Shown here piece after piece: positions 8,719 to 17,689 of a DNA stretch of 64,000 nucleotides; positions within the stretch are counted from its first letter, which is position 1; each line of letters starts with the position of its first letter. Origin of the DNA: Synechococcus sp. WH 8109 (GTDB lineage Bacteria > Cyanobacteriota > Cyanobacteriia > PCC-6307 > Cyanobiaceae). The position numbers and the translations under genes are program-made. The stretch lies in assembly GCF_000161795.2 (NCBI RefSeq), contig NZ_CP006882.1, positions 1,488,001 through 1,552,000 of the forward strand, in the 5' to 3' direction. Below the pieces are notes generated by a model that saw only the letters and a program-made list of their open reading frames with translations, made no database searches and was not told the origin of the DNA.

Positions 8719-10809
8719 TTGGTTCGTGTTCCACGGCTGAGCAGCCTTTGGCGGAACTGGGTGCGGCTCGAAGGCCCAGGGCGACGCCTGCTGCGCTGGA
8801 CGCGACTGCAGACCTTTGTTGTGCTGCTGCTGTGCCTCTCCGTGGCCGCAGCCTCAAGCCTGCCCTGGCTGATCAAGCCAAAACTTCAACCCGGATCGCT
8901 GGCCCCGTTTGAAGCCATCGCTCCAAAGGATGCCCTGGTTCAGGACAGCACCGCCCTCGAGCAGCAGCGGGCTTCTCTGGTCGCGCGATCGGTGGTGCAG
9001 GTGATCGATCAGGAGCAGACCCAAGCGCTCAAACAAAGGCTCGAGCAGCAACTGCTGCAGTTGCAAGAGGTCACCAACACAGGATCTGGAGACCGGATCG
9101 GGCCAGTGAACCTGTCAGATCAAGAGAAAAGATGGCTGGAACGACGCAGCGAATGGGAGCATCTGGCCTGGGATAAAGCGGTGCACAGCACCGCTGATCG
9201 CATGCTCAGCCAAGGGCTGGTGAGCAACCTGGCCATTGAGCAATTGCGCAAGGCCGCCGACCAGCAACTCAAGGCGGTTGCCCTGCAGCCAGAGGCAGCG
9301 CGCACCCTCGCCAGCAAGGTGCTCACCAGCACCATGCGCGGCAGCAGCAACTTGCGCACCGACCCGAACCTGAGCAAACAGCTGATCGAGGAACAGCTGA
9401 CCAAACAGGCCATCCCCACCATCGAGGTGCGCAAGGGGGATCTGATCACCCGCAAGGGCGAGCCGATCAGTCCCCAGGCCTACGACGTCCTTGATTATTT
9501 CGGCCGCGTGCGCCGCGAACCCCAACCGTTGATTTGGTTCCAACGGTTCGTTGAAGCCGCTGCAGCCTGCGCCGTGATGCTGCTGGTGATGCGGCGTGAA
9601 CGGCCTGGCCTGGAAGTGCGCCACGCGCTACTGGCGATTGGCCTGCTGCTGCTGGTGCAGGGAGCCAAGCTCTGGTTCAAAAGCTCCGTGAGCCCTCTGG
9701 CCGTGCTGGTGGCGCCCACCCTGGTGCTAGCGGAAGGCCTCGGCACCGGCTGCGGCTTGGTCTGGATGGGGGTGGCCGCTCTGCTCTGGCCAGAACCCGT
9801 CCAGGGTTTGGGGGACGGTCGCCTAATTGTGGCGGCAACTGTTGCCGCCGCTGGGGCCTTGATCGCAGGCCGTCAGCGCAGCCGCGGCCAGTTGCTGCAA
9901 CTCACGGTGCTGCTGCCGATTGGCGCCTTCGTGGGGCAGTGGCTGCTGCTGCAGCTGCAACCGGTCACCGGCCTGCGGCTCTGGGGAAATCTGAATCCAA
10001 GCCTGGATGAACTGGCCACCGATTCCTTTGTACTCGGTGTTTTGCTGATGTTCAGCTTGCTGCTGATCCCGATGCTCGAGGGCTCCTTTGGCCTGCTCAC
10101 CAGGGCGCGGCTGCTGGAACTGGCCGATCAGGAGCGACCCCTGCTGCGCCGCCTCTCCTGCGAAGCCCCGGGAACCTTTGAACACACCCTGATGATCTGC
10201 GGCCTGGCGGAGGAAGGGGCGCGAGCGATTGGTGCGGATGTGGATCTGATCCGGACCGGTTCGCTGTATCACGATGTTGGCAAGCTGCATGCGCCGGACT
10301 GGTTCATCGAGAACCAGAAGGACGGACCCAATCCCCACGACGCGCTGGATGACCCTCAGGCGAGTGCGGCGGTGCTTCAAGCCCATGTGGATGAGGGCCT
10401 GAAGCTGGCGCGGCGCCACCGCCTGCCTCGGCCTATCGCCGATTTCATCCCTGAGCACCAGGGCACCTTAAAAATGGGGTATTTCCTCCACAAGGCCCAG
10501 GAGCGCGGCGGAGCCGTTGAGGAGCGCCGCTTCCGTTACAGGGGCCCGGAACCCCGCTCCAAAGAAACGGCGATCCTGATGCTGGCCGACGGATGTGAGG
10601 CGGCGCTTCGATCGCTCCCCCCTGACACCTCCGATGCCCAGGCGGTGGACACTGTGCGGCGGATTGTGGAAGCGCGGCAGCGAGATGGACAACTACGCAA
10701 AAGCAGCCTCAACCGCAGCGAAGTGGAACTGGTGATTCGTGCCTTCGTGCAGGTGTGGCGGCGGATGCGCCACCGCCGCATTCCCTATCCAATCCCAGCC
10801 CGACGCTGA
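8719..10809 (+). CDS. PgpH-type 7TM-HD domain protein, probable c-di-AMP phosphodiesterase
   Basis: A 696-residue membrane protein with the 7TMR-HD architecture: an N-terminal membrane segment (about 30-50), a 200-residue periplasmic region rich in QQL/LEQ helices, several transmembrane helices (roughly 280-470), then a cytosolic HD domain. The metal site SLYHDVGKLH lies near residue 516-525, preceded by FEHTLM and followed by FIPEHQGT. Relatives of this layout (PgpH) hydrolyse c-di-AMP, so a second-messenger role is a family-based inference. The longest start is TTG at 8719; a GTG near 8760 is also possible. Confidence 0.88.
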   Translation: MVRVPRLSSLWRNWVRLEGPGRRLLRWTRLQTFVVLLLCLSVAAASSLPWLIKPKLQPGSLAPFEAIAPKDALVQDSTALEQQRASLVARSVVQVIDQEQTQALKQRLEQQLLQLQEVTNTGSGDRIGPVNLSDQEKRWLERRSEWEHLAWDKAVHSTADRMLSQGLVSNLAIEQLRKAADQQLKAVALQPEAARTLASKVLTSTMRGSSNLRTDPNLSKQLIEEQLTKQAIPTIEVRKGDLITRKGEPISPQAYDVLDYFGRVRREPQPLIWFQRFVEAAAACAVMLLVMRRERPGLEVRHALLAIGLLLLVQGAKLWFKSSVSPLAVLVAPTLVLAEGLGTGCGLVWMGVAALLWPEPVQGLGDGRLIVAATVAAAGALIAGRQRSRGQLLQLTVLLPIGAFVGQWLLLQLQPVTGLRLWGNLNPSLDELATDSFVLGVLLMFSLLLIPMLEGSFGLLTRARLLELADQERPLLRRLSCEAPGTFEHTLMICGLAEEGARAIGADVDLIRTGSLYHDVGKLHAPDWFIENQKDGPNPHDALDDPQASAAVLQAHVDEGLKLARRHRLPRPIADFIPEHQGTLKMGYFLHKAQERGGAVEERRFRYRGPEPRSKETAILMLADGCEAALRSLPPDTSDAQAVDTVRRIVEARQRDGQLRKSSLNRSEVELVIRAFVQVWRRMRHRRIPYPIPARR

Positions 10810-10819
10810 CCGCAGCGTC
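10802..10819. terminator. Hairpin between convergent PgpH-type and rluA-like genes
   Basis: GACGCTG and CAGCGTC form a perfect 7-base stem with a 4-base loop. The 5' arm contains the first bases of the TGA stop of the plus-strand gene. There is no strong U tract, so termination strength is uncertain. Confidence 0.5.
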
Positions 10820-10824
10820 CGAGT

Positions 10825-11441
10825 TCAGCACTCAGTGGCAAAGGGAACCTCCTGCGCCATTAAACGAACGCGTTGCTGGGTGAAGGGATGGCGAAAGCTC
10901 AGGGCCTGGGCATGCAGATGCAAGCGGCAGGAACGGCCGGCATCCCCATAGATGGGATCTCCCACGATGGGATGACCCCGTTCGGCCAGATGGGCCCGAA
11001 GCTGATGGGAGCGCCCCGTGAGCGGACGCAGCCAGAGCCGCGTGCTGTGGACACCAGCGGTGCGGACCCTCCAAATCGTCAGCGCCAGACGTCCCTCGGG
11101 GTGGCTGCCGTAGCGCGGCGGTTGGCGCGAGAGTCGTGCCAGGGACTGACGATGCAACCTCGGCCGTGGAGCTCCCCCTCAACATCCGCCTGGTACAGCT
11201 TGTTGATCCGCCGTTCAGTAAACAGGGCACTCAGGCGCCGCAGGGCGTCAGCGCTTCGGGCCAGGAGCAGCACCCCAGAGGTGTCGCGGTCCAGGCGGTG
11301 AACCAGGCGCAGGCTTGGGTCCTGCTGCTGCAAGCGGGTGATAACAGAATCGCCTTGCTCCTGCCCCAGGCCCGGTTGGCTCAGCAGGCCGGCGGGCTTG
11401 TCGACCGCCATCAGCCACGGGTCCCGCAGCAGCAGCTTCAA
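10825..11441 (-). pseudogene. RluA-family 23S rRNA pseudouridine synthase, frameshifted
   Basis: Two minus-strand frames together give one RluA/RluD-type enzyme. The N-terminal part (from 11441) holds PWLMAVDKPAGLLSQPG and the catalytic HRLDRDTSGV with its Asp, then runs out of frame into a stop at 11079. The C-terminal part resumes in the next frame as [17 protein letters not shown], then [14 protein letters not shown] and GDPIYGD. A single missing base in the GGG run at 11142-11144 explains the break: one more base restores [11 protein letters not shown]. This is either a real loss or a homopolymer read error. The ATG overlaps the next minus-strand gene's stop by 4 bases. Confidence 0.8.
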
Positions 11442-11941
11442 GGGGAGAGCCGCTGGGCGCAGTGTTTTTCAAACAAGGTCACTACCTGCTCCGCAGGCAA
11501 GGCCTGGACCAGCCGGGCTTCGGCCTCAACGTGATGCTGGCTGGAGTGATACAGCTGCAACTCGTCAAAAGGATTGGGGTCCTGCTGGCGGGCCACCTCC
11601 ACCTCACGGCTGAGCAAGGCCGCCGGCATCAGGTTTCCGCCATGGCAAGACTGCATCACATGGGCTGATTCATGGGCCAGCACCACCCAAACCACGGCTG
11701 GATCGTCGGGCAGGTTGTTGCCGCACATCAAGAGGGCCTGCTTGCCCTCATGGAAGGCCCCCAGCAAGCCCAAAGGACAATCGCTCGCCACCAGCGCGTT
11801 GACCCCCGCCCGCTGCAGCAGCCGCAGGTAACTGGCGATGCGATCCCAGGTTGAGGCTTGAACAGCACTGCCCGTCAGCTGCAACACCAGCAGAGCCCAC
11901 AGCGCAGCCCTGAAATGGCGACCCATCGAGCCAGAGACCAC
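11438..11941 (-). CDS. Exported protein with an HExxH zinc-protease motif
   Basis: A 167-residue protein. After a short basic start, residues 10-29 form a signal-peptide-like hydrophobic stretch ending GSAVQAS. The mature part contains VVLAHESAHVMQSC with HESAH at residues 90-94, the HExxH zinc-binding pattern of M48-like or other gluzincin peptidases, and two further cysteines (SDCPLG, LMCGNN). A third ligand cannot be assigned with confidence; EVEVAR downstream is a candidate. It is upstream of the broken rluA-like gene and overlaps it by 4 bases. Protease activity is inference from the motif only. Confidence 0.75.
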   Translation of the reverse strand: MVSGSMGRHFRAALWALLVLQLTGSAVQASTWDRIASYLRLLQRAGVNALVASDCPLGLLGAFHEGKQALLMCGNNLPDDPAVVWVVLAHESAHVMQSCHGGNLMPAALLSREVEVARQQDPNPFDELQLYHSSQHHVEAEARLVQALPAEQVVTLFEKHCAQRLSP

Positions 11942-12008
11942 ACGACAATCTCATTGGTCTCAAGATCGGCTCAAGCTGGCTCGAAACCCACCGAAGTTCT
12001 ACAGATTT

Positions 12009-12311
12009 TCAGTCGCCAAGAAGCTGTTCCACCGAAGCAGCCTTCTCAGCGAACGACTGCTGCCGGTCGGTGCGGGTGTTGAGCTTGAGGGTTGTGTAGA
12101 GACGCGGAGCGCCCATGCCGTGCAACTCGGCATGACAAGCGCGCACACAGTCCATGACCTCGTCCCACGGGCCTTCGATCGCTGTGCCATTGGGACCGAG
12201 CTGATGGGTCAGGCCCGTGGCAGCGATCACCCGCTCACAGGCGGCGATGTAGGGCGAAAGGCTGACGCCCACACCAATCGGCACCACACAGAGGTCAACA
12301 CTGACCCACAT
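12009..12311 (-). CDS. MTH1187 / YkoF-type thiamine-binding family protein
   Basis: A 100-residue protein starting MWVSVDLCVVPIGVGVSLSP and containing LGPNGTAIEGPWDEVMDCVR. The pattern (PIG-G-SLS-Y, then L-PNGT-IEG--DEV) is that of the MTH1187 family (DUF77), small ferredoxin-like proteins linked to thiamine or hydroxymethylpyrimidine binding. The frame is open to 12449, but the ATG at 12311 gives family length and overlaps the preceding gene's stop by one base (TGATG), arguing for translational coupling. Its cellular ligand here is not shown by the sequence. Confidence 0.85.
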   Translation of the reverse strand: MWVSVDLCVVPIGVGVSLSPYIAACERVIAATGLTHQLGPNGTAIEGPWDEVMDCVRACHAELHGMGAPRLYTTLKLNTRTDRQQSFAEKAASVEQLLGD

Positions 12312-12559
12312 CAGCCCGCCATCGCACTGGATCGGCTCAAGCAACTGACGGGGTAGCCGATGGTGCGCCAACTGCCGCTGTCGGTTCGCACTTCCACCGC
12401 AATGCCTTGCTGCCCCATCGAACAGCGGGAGCCTTGGCCCGTGCACCAATCGCTGGCATCAGCGAGAGCCAGTTCCAACGTGTCGTAAGGGGCGTCGAGC
12501 ACCGGATGCGGCTGACCGTCGAGGCCAACCAACCTGTAGCGGGAGCGATGCTTGGCCAT
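12311..12559 (-). CDS. Conserved small protein of unknown function
   Basis: An 82-residue soluble protein beginning MAKHRSRYRLVGLDGQPHPV, with two cysteines (DWCTGQGSRCSMG) and a segment GIAVEVRTDSGSWRTIGYP that looks like a small beta-rich fold. No family is recognised. It is directly upstream of the thiamine-binding-like gene with a TGATG junction, so the two are probably translated together. The divergent gene at 12650 begins 90 bases away on the other strand. Confidence 0.65.
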   Translation of the reverse strand: MAKHRSRYRLVGLDGQPHPVLDAPYDTLELALADASDWCTGQGSRCSMGQQGIAVEVRTDSGSWRTIGYPVSCLSRSSAMAG

Positions 12560-12649
12560 CGCAGTCCAATCCCGGAAGTGTCACCATCTTCCCATGGCCC
12601 TGGTACGGCGGCATTCCCACACTGGAGCCAACAACGTGGCGAAACGGGC

Positions 12650-13096
12650 ATGAGTGAACAGCTGCAGCAGGCCTACAACGCCTTGATGGTGAAGGCTCCG
12701 GGGGCAGCGTTTCAAAAAGCACGGGCCCTGTATCTCAACAAATATCCACTTCCCCAGGCCGATGGCAGCACTCCGCTGCGGCTTTACGTCTGCGATGAGC
12801 AACTGGAGGAATCGATTCAGCCCGCCAACGACGGCGATCCGAATCACCGCCTGGCGATTCTCCTCTCACGGCCAGGGCAGTTGGCCGTGGTGCACTGGCA
12901 ACAGCCCGATCCGCCGGAACCTGAGCAACTGCGCTGCTACCTGCAGGACACCTGGTCGCTCAAACCGGACGAACTGGAGATCGAGGCCCTCAGCACCCCC
13001 TGGTTCCGGGAAGGCGGACATCAAAGCCGCTTTGCCGCACCCAAGGGGGTGGGCTTCCAACAACAAAACCTCTTAACCCTCAAGGAAGAAAAGTAA
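12650..13096 (+). CDS. Conserved hypothetical protein
   Basis: A 148-residue soluble protein starting MSEQLQQAYNALMVKAPGAA at 12650. The frame is open further upstream to 12407, but that part lies antisense to the 12311-12559 gene and reads as noise. The body contains LAILLSRPGQLAVVHWQQPD and LRCYLQDTWSLKPDELEIEA, with no transmembrane segment and no catalytic motif that I recognise. The composition (LQQAYNAL, TPWFREGGHQS) is typical of small conserved picocyanobacterial proteins. It is followed by another small ORF 70 bases downstream. Confidence 0.7.
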   Translation: MSEQLQQAYNALMVKAPGAAFQKARALYLNKYPLPQADGSTPLRLYVCDEQLEESIQPANDGDPNHRLAILLSRPGQLAVVHWQQPDPPEPEQLRCYLQDTWSLKPDELEIEALSTPWFREGGHQSRFAAPKGVGFQQQNLLTLKEEK

Positions 13097-13166
13097 AAGC
13101 AATTCCGCAGAACGACGTAAGCCGCGCAACCGCATCGCTAGCGAGAAGATATAGCCCTCTAAGCCG

Positions 13167-13376
13167 ATGCCCAGCAAGTACGCCGAACGCTATGTGCTGC
13201 GGTCCTGCTCAGAGGGCGGCTACCTCGGCGTAAATGCCGTGGACCAACGCATCGAGAGCCAACCCTCCCTCGACAGGGCATGGATTTTTCACAGCCACGA
13301 TGGCGCTGTGAGACACGCCCTTTCGATCGGCGAGGTGCACGGGGAAACACCGGACGTGGTGAAACTGGATGAGTGA
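13167..13376 (+). CDS. Small conserved hypothetical protein
   Basis: A 69-residue soluble protein, MPSKYAERYVLRSCSEGGYL at its start and IFHSHDGAVRHALSIGEVHG in the middle. It has no membrane segment or known motif. A possible promoter element (GATATAG near 13148) lies just upstream. It sits alone between the 12650 gene and the convergent ABC permease. Charged, compact sequence and normal codon use support it as a real gene of unknown role. Confidence 0.6.
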   Translation: MPSKYAERYVLRSCSEGGYLGVNAVDQRIESQPSLDRAWIFHSHDGAVRHALSIGEVHGETPDVVKLDE

Positions 13377-13449
13377 CTGGATCAACGAAATGAACGGCGG
13401 TGGTGATCAGCCGTGGATGAAATTACGCAGGCGGCGTGATTCGGCCGCT

Positions 13450-14274
13450 TCATCCCTTCACCGCATCCCCGCTTGCATTAGGCAGGATGAAGCGTTGCAA
13501 GAGCACGAACAAGACCAGCACCGGCAGGATTGACACCACCGAGCCGGCGGCAACGATCCGCCAATCCAGTGAAAAGCTGCTGGAGAGCTGCTGCAACCCC
13601 AGAGGCAAGGTGTAGAGGGACGGGTCGTCGAGGATCACCAGCGGCCAGAGGAAATCACTCCAGGTGCCGATGAACACGAACATCGCCAGGGTGATGAGAT
13701 CGGCTTTGGCGGCAGGAATCATCACGTTCCACCATTCCCCTAGGCGGCTGCATCCATCGATGCGTGCCGCCTCCTCCAGCTCCTTGGGAACACCCAGAAA
13801 GCTCTGGCGCAGCAGATAAAGGCCAAAGGCAGTGGCCGCCTGGGGAATCACCAGGGCCAGCAGGGTATTGCGCAGGCCCAGCTGCACCATCAGCAGATAC
13901 AGCGGAATCATCACCACCTGAAACGGGATCAGGATCGTGGCCACCACCAGGCCTAGCACCAGGCCCCGGCCAGCGAAGCGCAGCCGGGCCAGGGGGTAGG
14001 CGGCCAGGGAGCAGAACAGCAGGTTGGCCAGCACCGCCAGGCCACTCACCACGGTGCTGTTGAGCAGATAGGTGGTGAGGGGATTGTCCTGAAACAGCCG
14101 CACATAGGCATCGACGCTCGGCTGGGCGGGCAGCAACGCCGGTGGACTGCTGAAGATGTCTTCCGCCGGGCCCTTGAGCGAGGTGCTCACCAACCAGAGC
14201 AATGGCGTGAGCACCACCAGCGCCAGAAGAATGAGCAGCACCAGCTGAACAACCCGGGAGGTGGAGGTGCGCAT
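13450..14274 (-). CDS. Sugar ABC transporter permease (MalG/GgtD type)
   Basis: A 274-residue inner-membrane permease of the CUT1 carbohydrate class, with about six helices. It carries the EAA loop ELEEAARIDGCSRLGEWWNV followed by MIPAAK, which docks the ATPase, and the N-terminal LVSTSLKGPAEDIFSSPP typical of MalG-like subunits. In marine Synechococcus such permeases often serve glucosylglycerol or glucosylglycerate-type solutes (GgtD), but substrate cannot be read here. No partner permease, binding protein or ATPase is adjacent in the window. Start chosen at 14274 (MRTSTSRVV), since a longer frame reaches into leuA. Confidence 0.85.
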   Translation of the reverse strand: MRTSTSRVVQLVLLILLALVVLTPLLWLVSTSLKGPAEDIFSSPPALLPAQPSVDAYVRLFQDNPLTTYLLNSTVVSGLAVLANLLFCSLAAYPLARLRFAGRGLVLGLVVATILIPFQVVMIPLYLLMVQLGLRNTLLALVIPQAATAFGLYLLRQSFLGVPKELEEAARIDGCSRLGEWWNVMIPAAKADLITLAMFVFIGTWSDFLWPLVILDDPSLYTLPLGLQQLSSSFSLDWRIVAAGSVVSILPVLVLFVLLQRFILPNASGDAVKG

Positions 14275-14284
14275 GGCGTCGGCT

Positions 14285-15907
<1,623 letters not shown>

Positions 15908-15939
15908 GGAAGGGGCTCCAGCAGAGGTCTTAGTCGGAG

Positions 15940-15953
15940 TGACTATGAGTTAA
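15940..15953 (-). promoter_or_regulatory. 14-base motif in leuA leader, shared with ntrC leader
   Basis: Read toward leuA the sequence is TTAACTCATAGTCA, ending 33 bases before the leuA ATG. The identical 14-mer occurs in the same orientation before ntrC at 61407-61420. It could be a common -10 region or a binding site for a shared regulator; the sequence alone does not decide. Confidence 0.35.
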
Positions 15954-16004
15954 TTCATCTTAGTTCAGCCCCCGAGGGGGAATCGGATTAAATTCAGCCA
16001 CCGT

Positions 16005-17600
16005 TTGGGCTTGTTCGTGACCAAAGGCGCTGTCGCCCTGGTGTTGCATGCCCATCTGCCCTACGTGCGGTCGGCACAACCTGGCTCCCTGGAAGAGGAC
16101 TGGTTTTTCCAGGCCCTGATCGAGTGCTACCTGCCGCTGTTGGAAACGCTTGAGCGGGCCAGCGCCGACCCCACCCAGCAGCCCAAGCTCACCATCGGCT
16201 TGTCGCCGACGCTGCTGTCGCTGCTCAGCGATCAAGACCTCAAGCAGCGCTTTCCCGACTGGCTGAACGAACGGCTTGATCTCCTCCCGAAGGCCGACCC
16301 ATCCCTGCGCGCAGGCGCCGAGCACCTGGCGGCCACGATCGAGCGGCATCAGCGGGCCTGGCAGAGCTGCGACGGCGATCTGATCCAGCGCTTCGCCGCC
16401 CTGCAGCGATTGGGGGTGGTGGACCTTCTCACCTGCGGCGCCACCCACGGCTACCTGCCCCTGCTGCGCCATCACCCGGAAGCGGTGCGCGGGCAACTGC
16501 GCACGGCGGTGCGGGAACACCAACGCCTCGTGGGCGAACGCCCCTTGGGGATCTGGTTGCCGGAATGCGCCTATTACGAGGGCCTGGATCGCTGGATGCG
16601 CGATGCGGGACTGCGCTACGCCGTGCTGGACGGGCATGGGTTGCTGCACGGCCGGCCCAGGCCCCGCTACGGGGTGTATGCACCTATCTGCAGCCGCAAT
16701 GGGGTCGCCTTCTTCGGGCGCGACAGTGACGCGACGCTGCCGGTGTGGTCGGCCAAGGACGGCTACCCCGGAGATCCCCATTACCGCGAGTTCCACCGGG
16801 ATCTGGGTTGGGACCTACCGATCGAAGATCTCAAACCACTGGGGCTCGACCAACCTCGACCGCTTGGCCTGAAGCTGCATCGGGTCACCGACCACAGCGC
16901 GCCATTGGACCGCAAACGCCCCTACGAACCGGGGGTGGCCGCTGAACGGGTGAAAGAGCACGCCGCCGATTACCTGCAGGGACGCCGGCGGCAGTTGGAT
17001 CAGCTCGGCGCTGCAATGGACGTTTCCCCACTGCTGGCGGCCCCCTTCGATGCCGAACTATTTGGCCACTGGTGGTTTGAAGGGCCGGCTTTTTTGAGCC
17101 AACTGTTCCAGCAGGCACCCCAGCAGGGGGTGAACTTCACCCGGCTGCGCGATGTGCTGAACAACGTTGGCCAGCTGCAGCTCTGCGATCCCTGCCCCTC
17201 CAGCTGGGGGCAAGGGGGCTATCACGACTACTGGCTGAACGACAGCAACGCCTGGATCATTCCTGAGTGGGAAAAGGCCAGCGCCGCGATGGTGCAGCGC
17301 TGCAGCCGCGGGGTGGGCAGCGAGCAGGCCATGCAGTGGCTGCAGCAAGCAGCACGGGAGCTGTTGCTGGCGCAGTCGTCGGATTGGAGCTTCATCCTCC
17401 GGGCCGGCACCACCACCGAACTGGCCAAAGAACGGGTGCAACGCCACCTGGGCCGCTTCTGGAAGCTGATGCAGGCGATCGACGGCAGCATCGAATTGCC
17501 GGAGGGCTGGCTTGAAGAGGTACAGACGGACGACCGCCTATTCCCGCTGATTCAGCCGCTTGACTGGGCTCCGGTGAATCCTTCTACACCCAGCGCCTAA
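16005..17600 (+). CDS. Glycoside hydrolase family 57 enzyme (branching-enzyme type)
   Basis: A 531-residue GH57 protein with the (beta/alpha)7 barrel and DUF1957 C-terminal helical region. Marks in order: LVLHAHLPYVR (12-22), TCGATHGYLPLL, WLPECAYY (about 185-192, region of the catalytic Glu), and FDAELFGHWWFEGP (from about 348, catalytic Asp region), then WSFILRAGTTTELA. Relatives act as 1,4-alpha-glucan branching enzymes or amylases on glycogen; which activity applies is inferred only. The longest start is TTG at 16005, with a GTG 12 bases further in. It is divergent from leuA, and two hairpins follow its stop. Confidence 0.88.
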   Translation: MGLFVTKGAVALVLHAHLPYVRSAQPGSLEEDWFFQALIECYLPLLETLERASADPTQQPKLTIGLSPTLLSLLSDQDLKQRFPDWLNERLDLLPKADPSLRAGAEHLAATIERHQRAWQSCDGDLIQRFAALQRLGVVDLLTCGATHGYLPLLRHHPEAVRGQLRTAVREHQRLVGERPLGIWLPECAYYEGLDRWMRDAGLRYAVLDGHGLLHGRPRPRYGVYAPICSRNGVAFFGRDSDATLPVWSAKDGYPGDPHYREFHRDLGWDLPIEDLKPLGLDQPRPLGLKLHRVTDHSAPLDRKRPYEPGVAAERVKEHAADYLQGRRRQLDQLGAAMDVSPLLAAPFDAELFGHWWFEGPAFLSQLFQQAPQQGVNFTRLRDVLNNVGQLQLCDPCPSSWGQGGYHDYWLNDSNAWIIPEWEKASAAMVQRCSRGVGSEQAMQWLQQAARELLLAQSSDWSFILRAGTTTELAKERVQRHLGRFWKLMQAIDGSIELPEGWLEEVQTDDRLFPLIQPLDWAPVNPSTPSA

Positions 17601-17604
17601 ACAA

Positions 17605-17630
17605 ACACCTCCCCAAAAAGGAGGAGGTGT
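17605..17630. terminator. Hairpin 1 after GH57 gene
   Basis: ACACCTCC pairs perfectly with GGAGGTGT over an A-rich 10-base loop. It lies directly after the GH57 stop and before the second hairpin. A long U tract is absent. Confidence 0.55.
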
Positions 17631-17637
17631 GGGTGTT

Positions 17638-17665
17638 CATCACTCCCTCAACTGCGGGAGTGATG
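17638..17665. terminator. Hairpin 2 between convergent GH57 and crtL genes
   Basis: CATCACTCCC and GGGAGTGATG form a perfect 10-base stem with an 8-base loop. As the genes on both sides converge here, it may act on both strands. Confidence 0.65.
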
Positions 17666-17689
17666 GGTCTGAACTCAGCTGAAACGATC

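Noticed and set aside
13369-13530. 53-codon plus-strand frame after the 69-residue gene
   Set aside because: It runs antisense into the sugar permease gene and shows no protein-like conservation.
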